A DNA stretch of 64,000 bases from Earliella scabrosa (taxonomy: Eukaryota > Basidiomycota > Agaricomycetes > Polyporales > Polyporaceae). The position numbers were made by a program, and so were the translations under genes. Shown here one piece after another: positions 43,721 to 54,944 of the stretch. The stretch's first letter is position 1. The number at the start of each line of letters is the position of its first letter. Location of the stretch: positions 434,001 through 498,000 of the forward strand of contig JABYQQ010000014.1 of assembly GCA_022605405.1 (NCBI GenBank). The letters run 5' to 3'. The notes beneath the pieces are model-generated. The model was not told where the DNA came from. It saw nothing but the letters and a program-made list of their open reading frames with translations, and searched no databases.

Positions 43721-45303
43721 ATGCCTGGCACGACAATTCCCTTTGCTCCGCACTACGTTCCAGCGGCCCCGACAAAAGAGGATCGTAAGTAGAGTCTAGC
43801 TCGATAGTTACTGCTTTGAGGCTGATGTGCCCATACAGTCGAATGGGCGGACCTCCCTGTTATCGATTTCTCCAAGGCTCGTACTCCCGAAGGGCGCGCT
43901 GAGTTGATGCCACAAGTCCGCGATGCATTCCGCACCTTCGGCTTCATTTGCGTCATCAACCATGGAATGACGCAGACGCAGGCTCGTCGGTCGATCTCCC
44001 CGTAACTCTCATGACTGACGGCGTCTCGTAGACTGAACGCATCTTTGATATTGGGAACGTGCTGTTCACACAGGTTCCTGAAGAGGAGAGAATGCAGCAC
44101 GCTGCAAAGCTTGCTGAGGAAGGCTCGAAGATAGGCTACAAGCCTCGCCAGCTCTGGGTACGTTCGCACACCCTCCACTCACTCGGTATCAAGTAACCTA
44201 TGAGGTAGACCATCGACAACGGAGTTCGTGACCAGCACGAGCAATACGCGTGTAAGTAGTTTGAAGCCCTGCCCCCAAGTCTGAGTCTGATACTGAACGA
44301 ACTACTCAGTGCATCGCTCCATCTTCGGCCAACAGCAGCACCCAAAGGTGTTACATCCTTTCCTACCGGAGCTCCGTGTCTTCTCAGAACACAATCACTA
44401 CAACGTTCTGCATCCCGTGTTACAGTGCGTGTCCATCTGACCACCAATTACATTGACTCAGCGATAGAGGATCAAACGTGTAGGATGCTTGCCCTTGGGA
44501 TGGAGCTTCCCGAAAACTCGTTCGTTGATCTTCACAACTTCGATGCAGTCGGAGAGACACATGGTACGTCTCACTTTGCCGTCTCCTCCTCCGATGCTGA
44601 TGAGCCTTCAAGCGCGCTTCATCAAATAGTGAGACCTCTATCGGACGACACGAGACCATTGGAATCCTTATACTCCTACAGCCATCCGCGAACCGACGAG
44701 GACGAGCTGAAGACTAAGAATGTATGGCTCAAGGGCCACACCGGTGCGTCTGCACTCGCCCCACCATCGCTCACCGCTAACGTCATATCGTCAGACACGG
44801 GAACTATTACTATCCTATGGAGCCAGCCTGTATCTGCGCTCCAGATCATGTCTCCTGACAAGAAGTGGCGGTGGGTCCGGCACATTGACAACGCGCTGGT
44901 GAGTGTCCCTATTATTGGCTACTCATCTCCATGGGACGTTAACTACATATTTGGACCACAGGTGATCAATACTGGTGACACCCTGGAAATGCTTTCCGGC
45001 GGATTCTACAAAGGCACCATCCATCGTGTCGTCCAGCCTCCCGCGGACCAGCGCGGCGTCCCGCGTCTAGGCGCGTACTACTTCGCGATGACGGACGACG
45101 ACGTCAGGATCCTGCCTTTTGCGGAGAGCCCCGTGCTCAAGCGCGTGGGGATCGAGCGCAAGATCGAAGACAAGGATGCGCCGACAATGGGAGAATGGCG
45201 TAAGGGCCGCTACATGACCTACGGCTTGACGAAGACGACGCGTAAGGATAACGGGATGGAGGAGCACATGGTCAACGGTATCGCAGTGAAGCACTACAAC
45301 TAG
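43721..45303 (+). CDS. 2-oxoglutarate/Fe(II) oxygenase 1
   Basis: Ten exons: 43721-43784, 43839-43981, 44032-44157, 44209-44251, 44310-44424, 44484-44563, 44613-44628, 44682-44743, 44795-44898 and 44962-45303, giving 364 residues. The N-terminal DIOX_N part reads WADLPVIDFSKARTPEG and GFICVINHGM. The jelly-roll core has the iron ligands H215 and D217 (KGHTD) and H272 (TIHRV), and the co-substrate Arg at about 286 (PRLGAYYF, with Gly where plant enzymes have Ser). This is the isopenicillin-N-synthase-like, non-haem iron group. The substrate is unknown. Intron 2 starts with GC instead of GT. It is closest to oxygenase 5 (MSPDKKWRWVRHIDNAL). Confidence 0.88.
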
Positions 45304-45907
45304 GTTTCCGCGCGGTCAGATGTTACAGTGTACGATAGTCAGGCGATGTATGCTCAGGAATTGGCCCTGGTGTGTACCTGAGTAACTGCCGCAGTGTATT
45401 TCGGTTGTCGGTATGTTCAAATTCAGATGTTCGTGGAGTCCAAATGCTTCTATTCACACTGGGCATAACTATTACAGTCCAGTTCTCCTGTGTCAATTTA
45501 GCTCGACACCGTCACCTCCAGAACAAAGTCGACAGGTGAGTCGTTCGTTCAGGTCCGTCGATGTGCAGTGGACTCACATCTTACTTTAGCATGGAAAGCA
45601 TACATCGAGAGAGTTCAGATCGGAATGCCGCTCTCCGCCTCACGAAGAAAGGCGCCCTGTCGAAGTATGCATCGGGGGAACGGGGTAGAGTGGACCAAGT
45701 AAGTTACTCCGCCTGGGAGAGTCCCATTTAGCTCGCTGCTATCTGCTTCTAGTCGTATTCCTGGACTTTTGCGCCGTCTCCATATAGGGCTAATGTATGA
45801 TAGGTGGTCAGACTCAGCGAGCTGAACTCTCAACGTCGAAGCTTGAGGTAGAGTTATTTCAGTGCGACAGTCCGCCGTGAGTGCGCACTGCGCTATCCGC
45901 ACTCAGC
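45304..45907. other. Gap between oxygenases 1 and 2
   Basis: No gene. It serves as 3' and promoter sequence. Confidence 0.5.
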
Positions 45908-47500
45908 ATGCCGGGCACTACTATCCCTCCTGTTCCTCACTATGAGCCCGCTCCAACGACACATGAGGAGGGTGAGTCTCGCATTCTACCTGACCGGTGA
46001 CACTATGATGACGAAGTGCTCTAGTGGACTGGGCCGACTTTCCTGTGATCGACATCTCCAAGGCGGAGACTCCCGAAGGTCGTGCGGAGCTCGCCGCTAT
46101 TGTGCGGGATGCCATGCGCACCTATGGCTTCCTGTACATAGTCAACCATGGTCTGACCCAAGGCGAGGTACTGTTCACTTGAGCTGCTCTTTGTGGATCA
46201 GATGACGAACACCGAACTCGTGGCAGAACGAACGCATGGTAGACATTGCAAATGTCCCATTCGCTCAAGTCCCGGAAGAGGAACAGCGACAGTTCACATC
46301 CAAGATCAAGGAGGTTGGATCCTTCAGAGGGTACAAGCATCGTCAGTTCTGGGCTATTATTCTCTCACATCCATCACTCAGCTCCGTGTGTCAACTGAGC
46401 TGTCACTCTAGACAATCGACAACGGAGTTAGAGACCAGATTGAGCACTACAACAGTATGCGCGTACCATGTTGGCTTTGCGAACGTGTATAACCCGTCGG
46501 CACAGTTCATAGGCCGGTCTTCCAGCAGGAGCATCCGAAGGCTTTACAGCCACTCCTTCCAGAGATCCGCTCGTTTGTGGGCCACAATCACTACAATGTC
46601 CTCCACCCGGTGCTTAGGTACTGTGATGGCTGTTTCTGTTTTGCCTTATGCACGCTCATAATGCTCCCAGAATACTTGCTCTCGGTCTCGAGTTGCCTGA
46701 AGATACGTTCGTCAACATGCACAACTTCGATGCGCCCGGAGAGACCTATGGTGGGTACTTCCTGTGCCGTGGTGTTGTGAGGGCTTGCTCACTCTTATCC
46801 TTGTCTAGTCCGTTTCATGAAATAGTAGGCTCCTTATGCTCCACGTCTATCACGAAGCACTAAAACACCTGTCAGCTACCCGCGCACCGAAGACGACGAG
46901 ATCAAAACCAAAAATGTTTGGATGAAGGGCCATACGGGTACGTACCTCCAGCTCGCAGCGAATGCTGAGCGACATGGTGATCATGAGCTCTCAGATATCG
47001 GAACTCTCTCTATTCTCTGGAGTCAGCCCGTGACTGCCCTGCAAATCCTCTGTCCCGACGGCAATTGGCGCTACGTTAAGCATATTCCGAACGGCATTGT
47101 GAGTTATCGTCAACTTACATCACAACGTCTTTGTCCCTCACCGTACTCACGTATTCAGATCGTCAACGCGGGCGACTCCATGGAGATGCTCTCTGGTGGT
47201 TTCTACAAAGCAACAATCCACCGCGTTTTTCAACCGCCCACTGACCAGCGTGGCTACACAAGGCTTGGCCTCTTCTACTTCGGGTACGCAGATGACGACG
47301 TCCGCCTTGTTCCGCTCGTCCAGAGTCCGGTACTGCAACGTGTCGGAATCACACGCAAGTGCCCCGATGAGGACGCGCCGACAATGGGAGAATGGCGCGT
47401 GGCCCGTACGAAGGTGTACGGGGTCTCGGAGCTCAAGCGAAAGGATGACGTCGTGGAGGAGCAAGTCGTGAATGGACTCGTCGTCAAGCATTACAACTGA
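45908..47500 (+). CDS. 2-oxoglutarate/Fe(II) oxygenase 2
   Basis: Ten exons: 45908-45971, 46025-46167, 46227-46352, 46412-46454, 46506-46617, 46671-46750, 46809-46824, 46876-46937, 46995-47098 and 47159-47500, giving 363 residues. Iron ligands are H214, D216 and H271, with Arg285 (TRLGLFYFG). The third intron begins GCTATT after TTCTGG where paralogues have GTACGC or GTATGG. No GT donor nearby keeps the frame. If that intron is not removed the protein is truncated, so this copy may be weakly expressed or dead. Otherwise the frame is intact. It is closest to oxygenases 3 and 4 (NWRYVKHIPNG). Confidence 0.85.
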
Positions 47501-48014
47501 TCTTGCCTCCGCCATGCGTTGCATGGTATTCTTATCGCTCGTTATGCTCGCGGAATCCCCGTCTCTGACGTACGATCATGTGTAGCTATGTAGGTGTACT
47601 GTCGTTTCTTGCTATGCGCATCGCTCGAGTCGTCTAAGCCATCCTGCCATGCGCAGCGGCGCTCGGTGTTCTTGAGCATAGATTGACAAAGGGCCATTGA
47701 CACGATCGGGCCGTCCTGAAGGAACCGGAAGCTTGCAGTCCCCTCAGCTAGAAGTAACTCAACCTCAGTCTACTTTTGACGTTGAACTGTTGGAATGGAA
47801 GCATTCTTCCTATCTCCTGAAGGTCACAAGGTCCTCGCAGATAGCATGCTGTCTCAGGTGCTGTGGGTACATCCCCATGTCTGTCGGTCCGTTCTGTGAC
47901 TGGTGTATTTCTGCCCGAATCTTGAGCCTCGTTCTCACTGTATTTTAACCAGCGACTTGATGCTGCTCGCATAGGACGTTTCTCAAACGCGGCTCTGGCT
48001 CCATACTCTTCACA
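47501..48014. other. Gap between oxygenases 2 and 3
   Basis: No gene is recognised. Confidence 0.5.
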
Positions 48015-49633
48015 ATGCCGGGCACGACGATCCCTCCCGTCCCTCACTATGAACCTCCTCCTACAACCAAGGAGAACCGTAAGCTCGAGACCATTGAATG
48101 CCAGAACGAGTACTGACACCCTTACTATTCAGTGGACTGGGCGGATTTCCCGATCATCGACCTCTCCAAAGCGAGAACTCCCGAAGGTCGCGCCGAGCTT
48201 GCACCTATAGTGCGCGACGCTATGCGCACATATGGCTTTCTGTCTATCATCAATCACGGCCTCACCGAAGCAGAGGTACGCTGCACTAGGCTGGCTTCTG
48301 ATTCGATAGTGACGGTGTGCTAGAATGAACGAATGGTCGACATTGCGGACGTTCCGTTTACTCAAGTCCCGGATGAAGAACTGAAGCAGTTCACCTCGAA
48401 GATCAAAGAAGTCGGGTCCTACAGAGGTTACAAGCCGCGCGAGTTCTGGGTACGCCGCTTCTCGTGTCATTCAGTGTTGCAGCTGATCCATCTCCTCAGA
48501 CTATTGATAATGGCGTGCGCGATCAGATCGAGCAGTACAACAGTAAATTCGTGTTTCCTTTAACTATGGGCGATTTACCAATAGTGAATGGCAGTACATC
48601 GCCAAGTCTTTCAGCAACAGCACCCGAAGGCGTTGCAGCCGTTCCTTCCTGAAGTTCGCTCATTCGTTGAGCACAATCACTTCAACATCCTCCATCCCAT
48701 ATTGCAGTACGTTGTGTGGTGCTAACGCTCACTCGTGACCGTACGCGCGCTCTTATAACGGGATCTTAGGATGCTCGCCATTGGTATGGAGTTACCCGAG
48801 GAGACGTTTGTCAACATGCACGACTTCGAGGCTCCCGGAGAGACCTACTGTAAGCATTTCATCGTGTCCGCATGTACTGCTCATTGACAATTCCTGCTTA
48901 ATACTACACAGTACGAGTCATCAAATAGTAAGCACAATTGCGCATTGTTGAACGCTGGAATGTTGCATCTCTGTGCTTATTCTCTACTCACATAGTCACC
49001 CACGCACCGAGGAAGATGAAGTCAAGGCCAAGAACGTCTGGCTGAAGGGACACACCGGTGGGCTATGCCTCATGCCCGCACCTTATCACTAGCTCACGGG
49101 ACCCTACCTGACATAGACATTGGCACCATCACCATTCTCTGGAGTCAGCCCGTCAGTGGGCTCCAAGTCATGTCTCCGGACGGCAACTGGCGCTACGTCA
49201 AACATATTCCCAACGGCGTGGTACGTTAGCTTGAGTCATGGTCGTCAGGGCTCCTTTGGAGTTTTGCTCACTACTGTCACATAACCCACAGATCGTCAAC
49301 GCCGGAGACTGCATGGAGATGCTCTCTGGTGGCTTCTATAAAGCGACGATTCACCGTGTCATCCAGCCTCCTGCGGACCAACGCGGCTGCACTCGGCTCG
49401 GGCTCTTCTACTTCGGCCTTGCAAATGACGATGTGCGTCTCCTCCCGGTTGCGCAGAGCCCGGTCTTGCAGCGCGTTGGAATTTCGCGCAAGATTGCAGA
49501 CGAAGATGCACCCACGCAGGAGGAGTACCGCATCGCGCGCACGAAGGCGTACGGACTGTCAGAGCTGAAGCGTAAGGATGCAGTCGTCGAGGAGCAGGTT
49601 CTTGTAGGGGTCGTGGTCAAGCACTACAACTGA
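48015..49633 (+). CDS. 2-oxoglutarate/Fe(II) oxygenase 3
   Basis: Ten exons: 48015-48078, 48133-48275, 48324-48449, 48500-48542, 48595-48706, 48770-48849, 48912-48927, 48996-49057, 49117-49220 and 49292-49633, giving 363 residues. All splice sites are GT-AG. N-terminal part: LDWADFPIIDLSKARTPEGR and INHGL. Iron ligands are H214, D216 (KGHTD) and H271 (TIHRV), with Arg285 (TRLGLFYFG). It ends VVVKHYN like all five copies. The enzyme class oxidises small molecules with O2 and 2-oxoglutarate in the cytosol. The substrate cannot be read from sequence. Confidence 0.92.
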
Positions 49634-49964
49634 GATGGCAGTGCTCGTCGGTACACCATGTCCAGTCCCTATGAAGATTAACATAGTCGGTTCGAGTTGG
49701 AGGATGTCCATCCAACTTCACCTTTGTTATCTGCTCAGTACAAAGCCGCACTTCCACTGAGAATGGACTACTATCCATGGAGAAGCTTTACTCACGAATT
49801 GAAACTCAGTACGCACTCACGTTTGTTCGGCCCGTGCTTCGACTGACGTGCGGCCCCCGCTTCGACCAGAACCTTGAGTCTCTGTACTCTCATATATCAA
49901 GCACGGGCTTACCAGCTATCTCACAGCTCCCTCTTATCGACAGCTCCGGTCCCATTTCTGCGCT
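49634..49964. other. Gap between oxygenases 3 and 4
   Basis: No gene; promoter of the next copy. Confidence 0.5.
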
Positions 49965-51613
49965 ATGCCTGGCACGACGATCCCTCCGGTCCCCCATTAT
50001 GAGCCTCCGCCTGTCACTCAGACGAAACGTTGGTTCAGGCCTACTCGAGAATATTGCATATACTCTACTAAAACATGATATGATTTTTACAGTTGACTGG
50101 GCGGACTTCCCAATCATAGACCTCTCCAAAGCGAAGACTCCGGAAGGCTGCGCCGAGCTCGCACCTGTCGTGCGCGACGCGATGCGCACCTACGGCTTCT
50201 TATACATTATCAACCACGGTCTGAGCCAGACACAGGTACATCCTCTATGCAATGGGTTATACTTGAGAAGTTTCAGACTGACATTCAGAACGACCTCTAG
50301 GCAGAACGGATGGTCGACATCGCGAATCTATTCTTTACCCAAGTTTCAGATGATGAGCTCAAGCGTTTCGCCTCAAAAATCAAAGAAGTTGGGTCTTACA
50401 GAGGCTACAAGCCTCGTGAGTTCTGGGTATGGCACTCTTTTCATCACGCAGCGAATGTGGCCAATTGCTGAGATGTGGATCCATTTAGACGATCGACAAT
50501 GGTGTGCGCGACCAGATCGAGCACTACAACAGTATGCTGTCTATCTACGTTACTATAACCTTGCTTCACACTATTTGCGCGCAGTGCATCACCCGATCTT
50601 CTACCAGCAGCATCCTCAGGTGCTGCAGCCCTTCCTCCCCGAGATCCGCGCATTCGCAGAGCATAACCACTACAACATCCTCCACCCAATCCTCAGGTAC
50701 GCCGTGCGCGACAACAGATCAACGGTCAACTGACTTGACTTCAGGCTGCTCGCAACGGGACTTGAGCTACCGGAAGAGACGTTCGTGAAGCAACACGACT
50801 TTGACGCTGCCGGAGAGACGTTCCGTGCGTAGGCCTCCCTCTCGACATCTCTCAGTGCGCTCGTTCGGTCCCGCCTCTAACCGCACACTCGTTTCCCAGT
50901 TCGTTTCATGAAGTAGTAAGCGAGCCCTCTTCTCTTCTTGGGACGCGTCCAAGTGATTCCTATGGACCTCTCATCGTCGCCCTAGCCATCCGCGGACGGA
51001 AGACGATGAGGCGAAGACAAAGAACGTCTGGATGAAAGGTCACACAGGTATGCCCACACCGTACATGTACTTTGCGAGCTCACCGCACACGCATCCCGCG
51101 TCCAGACATCGGCACAATCTCATTGCTATGGAGCCAGCCCGTGACTGCCCTCCAGATTATGTCCCCCGACGGCCAATGGCGCTACGTCAAGCACATCCCC
51201 AACGGCGTGGTAAGCTCGCGCCCGACTCGCGACCGCACAACCCCTACGCGTGCGCTCACCTGTCCCCCCAGATCATCAACGCAGGCGACTCGATGGAGAT
51301 GCTCTCCGGTGGCTTCTACAAAGCGACCATCCACCGCGTCTTCCAGCCCCCGGCCGACCAGCGCGGCTGCACCCGCCTCGGGCTCTTCTACTTCTGCCTC
51401 GCCAACGACGACGTCCGGCTCGTCCCGCGCGTGGAGAGCCCCGTCCTGCAGCGCGTCGGGATCGGGCGCAAGGTTCCAGACGAGGACGCGCCGACGCAGG
51501 AGGAGTACCGCGTTGCGCGCACGCGGGCGTATGGGCTGTCGCAGCTGCAGCGCAAGGACGCGGTCGTCGAGGAGCAGGTCCTAGCCGGGGTGGTGGTGAA
51601 GCACTACAACTGA
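49965..51613 (+). CDS. 2-oxoglutarate/Fe(II) oxygenase 4
   Basis: Ten exons: 49965-50028, 50093-50235, 50301-50426, 50489-50531, 50585-50696, 50745-50824, 50900-50915, 50986-51047, 51106-51209 and 51272-51613, giving 363 residues. Iron ligands are H214, D216 and H271, with Arg285. All introns are GT-AG, with a weak first donor (GTTGGT). The last exon is more GC-rich than in copies 2 and 3 but its protein is very similar (SGGFYKATIHRVFQPPADQR). It ends about 195 bases from the convergent permease 1 gene. Confidence 0.91.
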
Positions 51614-51808
51614 GATGACTGAGATAGTGTTTGTAGGATACACGAGGGCGGTAGGTAGATGATTACAGAGGAGGTGTGTGGGGTATGTCCGAGCGGGCTG
51701 CTACACAGTGGTATTAGTACATGTAAGATGCGTCGTCATGAGGGATGGAATGAAACGTGCAGTCTACGTGTATCCAGCGAAGTGTAACGGGATTGGAGAT
51801 GTCCGGAT

Positions 51809-53903
51809 TCAGTACGTAGTTTTCACGGGACCTCTAAAGTTGCGACGGCCCCATAATGTCCAGCACGCGCCGACGAAGAGACCGACGCCACCGATGGCGA
51901 CCACGGAGTAGTTCATGTTCTCTGCGTTGGTCGGGTGCGAGGTAGGAAGGAGGAATAAAATGCAGACAAAGATCGTGAACTGCAAGCAAGCATGTGAGCG
52001 ACGAACACCAGAGGTACAACACTACGTCCCGTACCAAAAAGCCACCAAGGTTGATCGACCATGACCACCCCCCCAGAGAGAATGGGCCACGCTCTGGAAG
52101 ACTATGGGAGCTCGGGTCAGCACTGCAGTAGGCTAGAAGGGATAATCGCTTGCGATGTGTCTGGCCAGAACACACGAATGATGATCGGCTGCAGGTATCC
52201 AAGCATGACCGCTATCGCCGCCGACGACAGGATGGCGTTGAACTATGAACATAAACGTGAGTCACTGGAGCAAACAGTCCACATTGAACACCCCGTCATA
52301 CTCACAGCTACGGAAGACCCAATATACGCGCAAGAGATCACGCACCCGATCACCACAGACGTCCACACGCCAAAGTACGGCGCCTGGAAGCGGTTCAGCG
52401 CGATATAGCGCCACTTCATCGGGAACGCATCGTCCCGCGCGAGCGCATAGAACAGGCGCGAGCTCGCCGTGAACGCCGTCACGGCCGCCATGAACTGCGC
52501 GAGCGCGATGACCGTGAGACACATGATCGTGAGGCGGGGGCCGACCGCGTCGTAATACAGCTGGGCGATGGGGATCGCAAAGGACGTGCTTTGGACCGAG
52601 GCTACGCTTTGGACGGCGAAGAGAAGCGCGAGCATGTACGCGAGCCCGATGAGCCAGGAGCCGACGACGCTCCCGACGACGGCGAGCGGGACGAGGAACT
52701 CAGCGCGCTTGGCCTCTTCGGCGACCTGCGCTGCGGCCTCGCATCCCTCCAGTGTATATACGGCTTGTAAGAAGCCCAGCAGGACAACGAACCCGCGGTT
52801 TCCCCATCCTGTGAAGCTGTGCGGGGGTCAGGATCAGCGCGTTCCCTGCTTCTTGGAGCTAGGCACGCACTTCTCGTAGTCTGTAAAGACAAACTCGGCG
52901 TTGTTCTGCAAGTGCAGTCAGAAGCGAAGGCCATGACGAGGGTGAACACAGATGGCATACTTTTACGGGCGCCTTGACAAGCAGGGTAATGACAAGGACA
53001 AACGTCCCGCCGAGCGTCCACCAGAGGTTGAACGCGCTCATGTGTCCGATCGCCTTCGTGCCGATCGTGTTAATGATCCCGGATGCGATGTTCACGCCCC
53101 ACGCGATCGCAACGACTTCGATTCTGGCGAGCGTCCGGCCCTGTCCAACCTCAGCAAGTGAGGCCAGGTAAAGCGCGACGCTGAGGTTGCCCGATGTGCC
53201 GGTGAAGACCATCGCGATGGTGTATATCCAGCCCGTCTGTGAGCCGGATGAGACGCGAGGCCCGTGAGCATTGAGCAGAGAGAGGAACGTACGCAGACTG
53301 CCTGTGTGTATCAGCACGCCGCGCACGGACGAATGTATCTGATACTCACACCCCAGCAAAGGAACATCAGGCTTCATCTTGCACACCCAGAAGTACAGGC
53401 CGCCCATCGTAGGACTACGAAGTCAGTATCCTGGTCAGTACAGTTCCCCCAAGGACCGCATGCTGGAGTCGTACTCACTATGCACTGCATATCTCCGCGA
53501 GGGACAGCGCGATGAGCAGCATGAACACACTGCAGATCTAAACAACAACATAAATTTAATCACCTCCCGCTTCTTCCTGCCGATAGCAACCCCGCGTCCG
53601 CATTTTCACAGCACACAAAGGCAAACTCACATTCCAGCCCCAAAACAGCCCCAGCGGGCCTCCCGAGAACAGCGCAGTCTGAAACGCGCTGCTCATGCCC
53701 GTCAAGATCCCGACCGCGCAAAACGACAGCCCGAGCACGCCCAGCACCGACATGTCCCGCCTAAAGTCGTTCCGGTACCCGAGCTCGCGCAGGCGCTGGT
53801 CCGACCGCTCGCCCTCGACGCGCACCTCCTCGACGATCGACGACACCCAGTCGAGCCGCCGCCGGCTGTTCGCCGAGTCTACGTCCGACCTCGCCACGGC
53901 CAT
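51809..53903 (-). CDS. Amino-acid/GABA-type permease 1 (APC superfamily)
   Basis: Ten exons: 53903-53631, 53537-53479, 53414-53350, 53297-53293, 53236-52961, 52905-52871, 52816-52306, 52242-52154, 52101-52035 and 51979-51809, giving 516 residues. The cytoplasmic N-terminus (SDQRLRELGYRNDFRRDMSV) leads into about 12 helices. Family words are GLSFCAVGILTGMSSAF, YPTMGGLYFW, FTGWGNRGFVVLLGFLQAVYTLEGCE, EEAKRAEFLVPLAVVGS and FTASSRLFYALARDDAFP. These fit the Uga4/Bio5/Hnm1 branch, which takes up amino acids, GABA or choline. Exon 4 is 5 nt long and the eighth intron is GC-AG (GCAAGC). It is a tandem paralogue of permease 2. Confidence 0.93.
53293..53297 (-). other. 5-nt micro-exon of permease 1
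   Basis: TCTGC lies between a 52-base intron (ending GGCAG) and a 56-base intron (starting GTACGT, ending CACAG). It joins ..GGGT and ACGGGC to read GFCTGWIYTIA. Without it, the phase-1 donor upstream and the phase-0 acceptor downstream are incompatible. Permease 2 has the same arrangement. Confidence 0.8.
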
Positions 53904-54944
53904 AAGCGTGTTCCTGGTTCGAGTTCTGGCGCTGGGGTCGCGATGTCGAGAGGCGCACGGGGCGACGCCGCGAAGACAACAAGTGAGTAGTAGTGGGTAG
54001 GGAGGAAGAGCAAGTGCGAGGATGCGTAAGGGCCCGCTGCGCCCATCCGTGCTGTACTGTATATCCCTCTGGAGGACTGACTCCGCGGTGACTCATCTGG
54101 TATAGTGCGGGAGTTATGCACACAGAAGACCCTCGGGATTCGTCGAAGACACGTCAAGCCCCAGTCCGTCGCCGCTCAGAGACCGGGCATCCGAACCGCG
54201 CGGACTCTCGCCTCGAGTCTCGATGCTCCGTTCCATTACGCCTCGGTGCAATGCAGTGCCGGCCTGGGGGTTGGTCACGTTGGGGCCTCGTACTCAAGTT
54301 GGAGATCGAGAGCCACTGGAGGTCAATCAAATCACCCCACTTGAAGCAGATCCAGAGGGCGTCGTACGAGCGGACGCCGGATGGTCGTCCACTCCTGAGC
54401 GTCTGTTTGTGGTTTGCGCGCCAGGCTATTCGCGTCGAGCTGCGGCGTAGGGTCGTGAGACCGGTCGGTCCACGCTGCACGGGCGACCGGAGATGAGGAC
54501 GCCACGGTGTCGTCGCGACGTTCGGGATAACGTACGTGGCGTGTAAGGCCGGAAGAGCGTACAATGCATCGAGGATGATGGTGTTGTATGGAGGATCGTA
54601 TGCAGGACGCCTCATCACGAATTCGAAGGTTGATAGTCGTGAGCGACAAGAGCTTCGCGGGCGGGGCACCCAGGGGTCGATGGCTGATTATCGAGGCTTG
54701 AAGGAGGACTGCGTCAGCGCGCTACACAGGAGACGATAGGCCGCCCATTCCGATTGGGTAGCTATTGCATCCATGGGAGAGCCAACGCGCTCTTTGCAGC
54801 GATGATCGCTCTCACCGTGCAGGAACTCCACCTTCGAGCCTACAAGCCACAAGCCACAGCTCCCCCCTGTCTCTAGATCTCCTCTGGTTGTACACAACAT
54901 CTCCTCGAAATCAGGGCATCACCGGCGTTCAAGCGTTCAAGAGT
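53904..54944. other. Gap between the two permease genes
   Basis: About 1 kb holding the promoter of permease 1. Open frames at 54116-54669 on both strands have no family match and are taken as chance. Confidence 0.5.
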
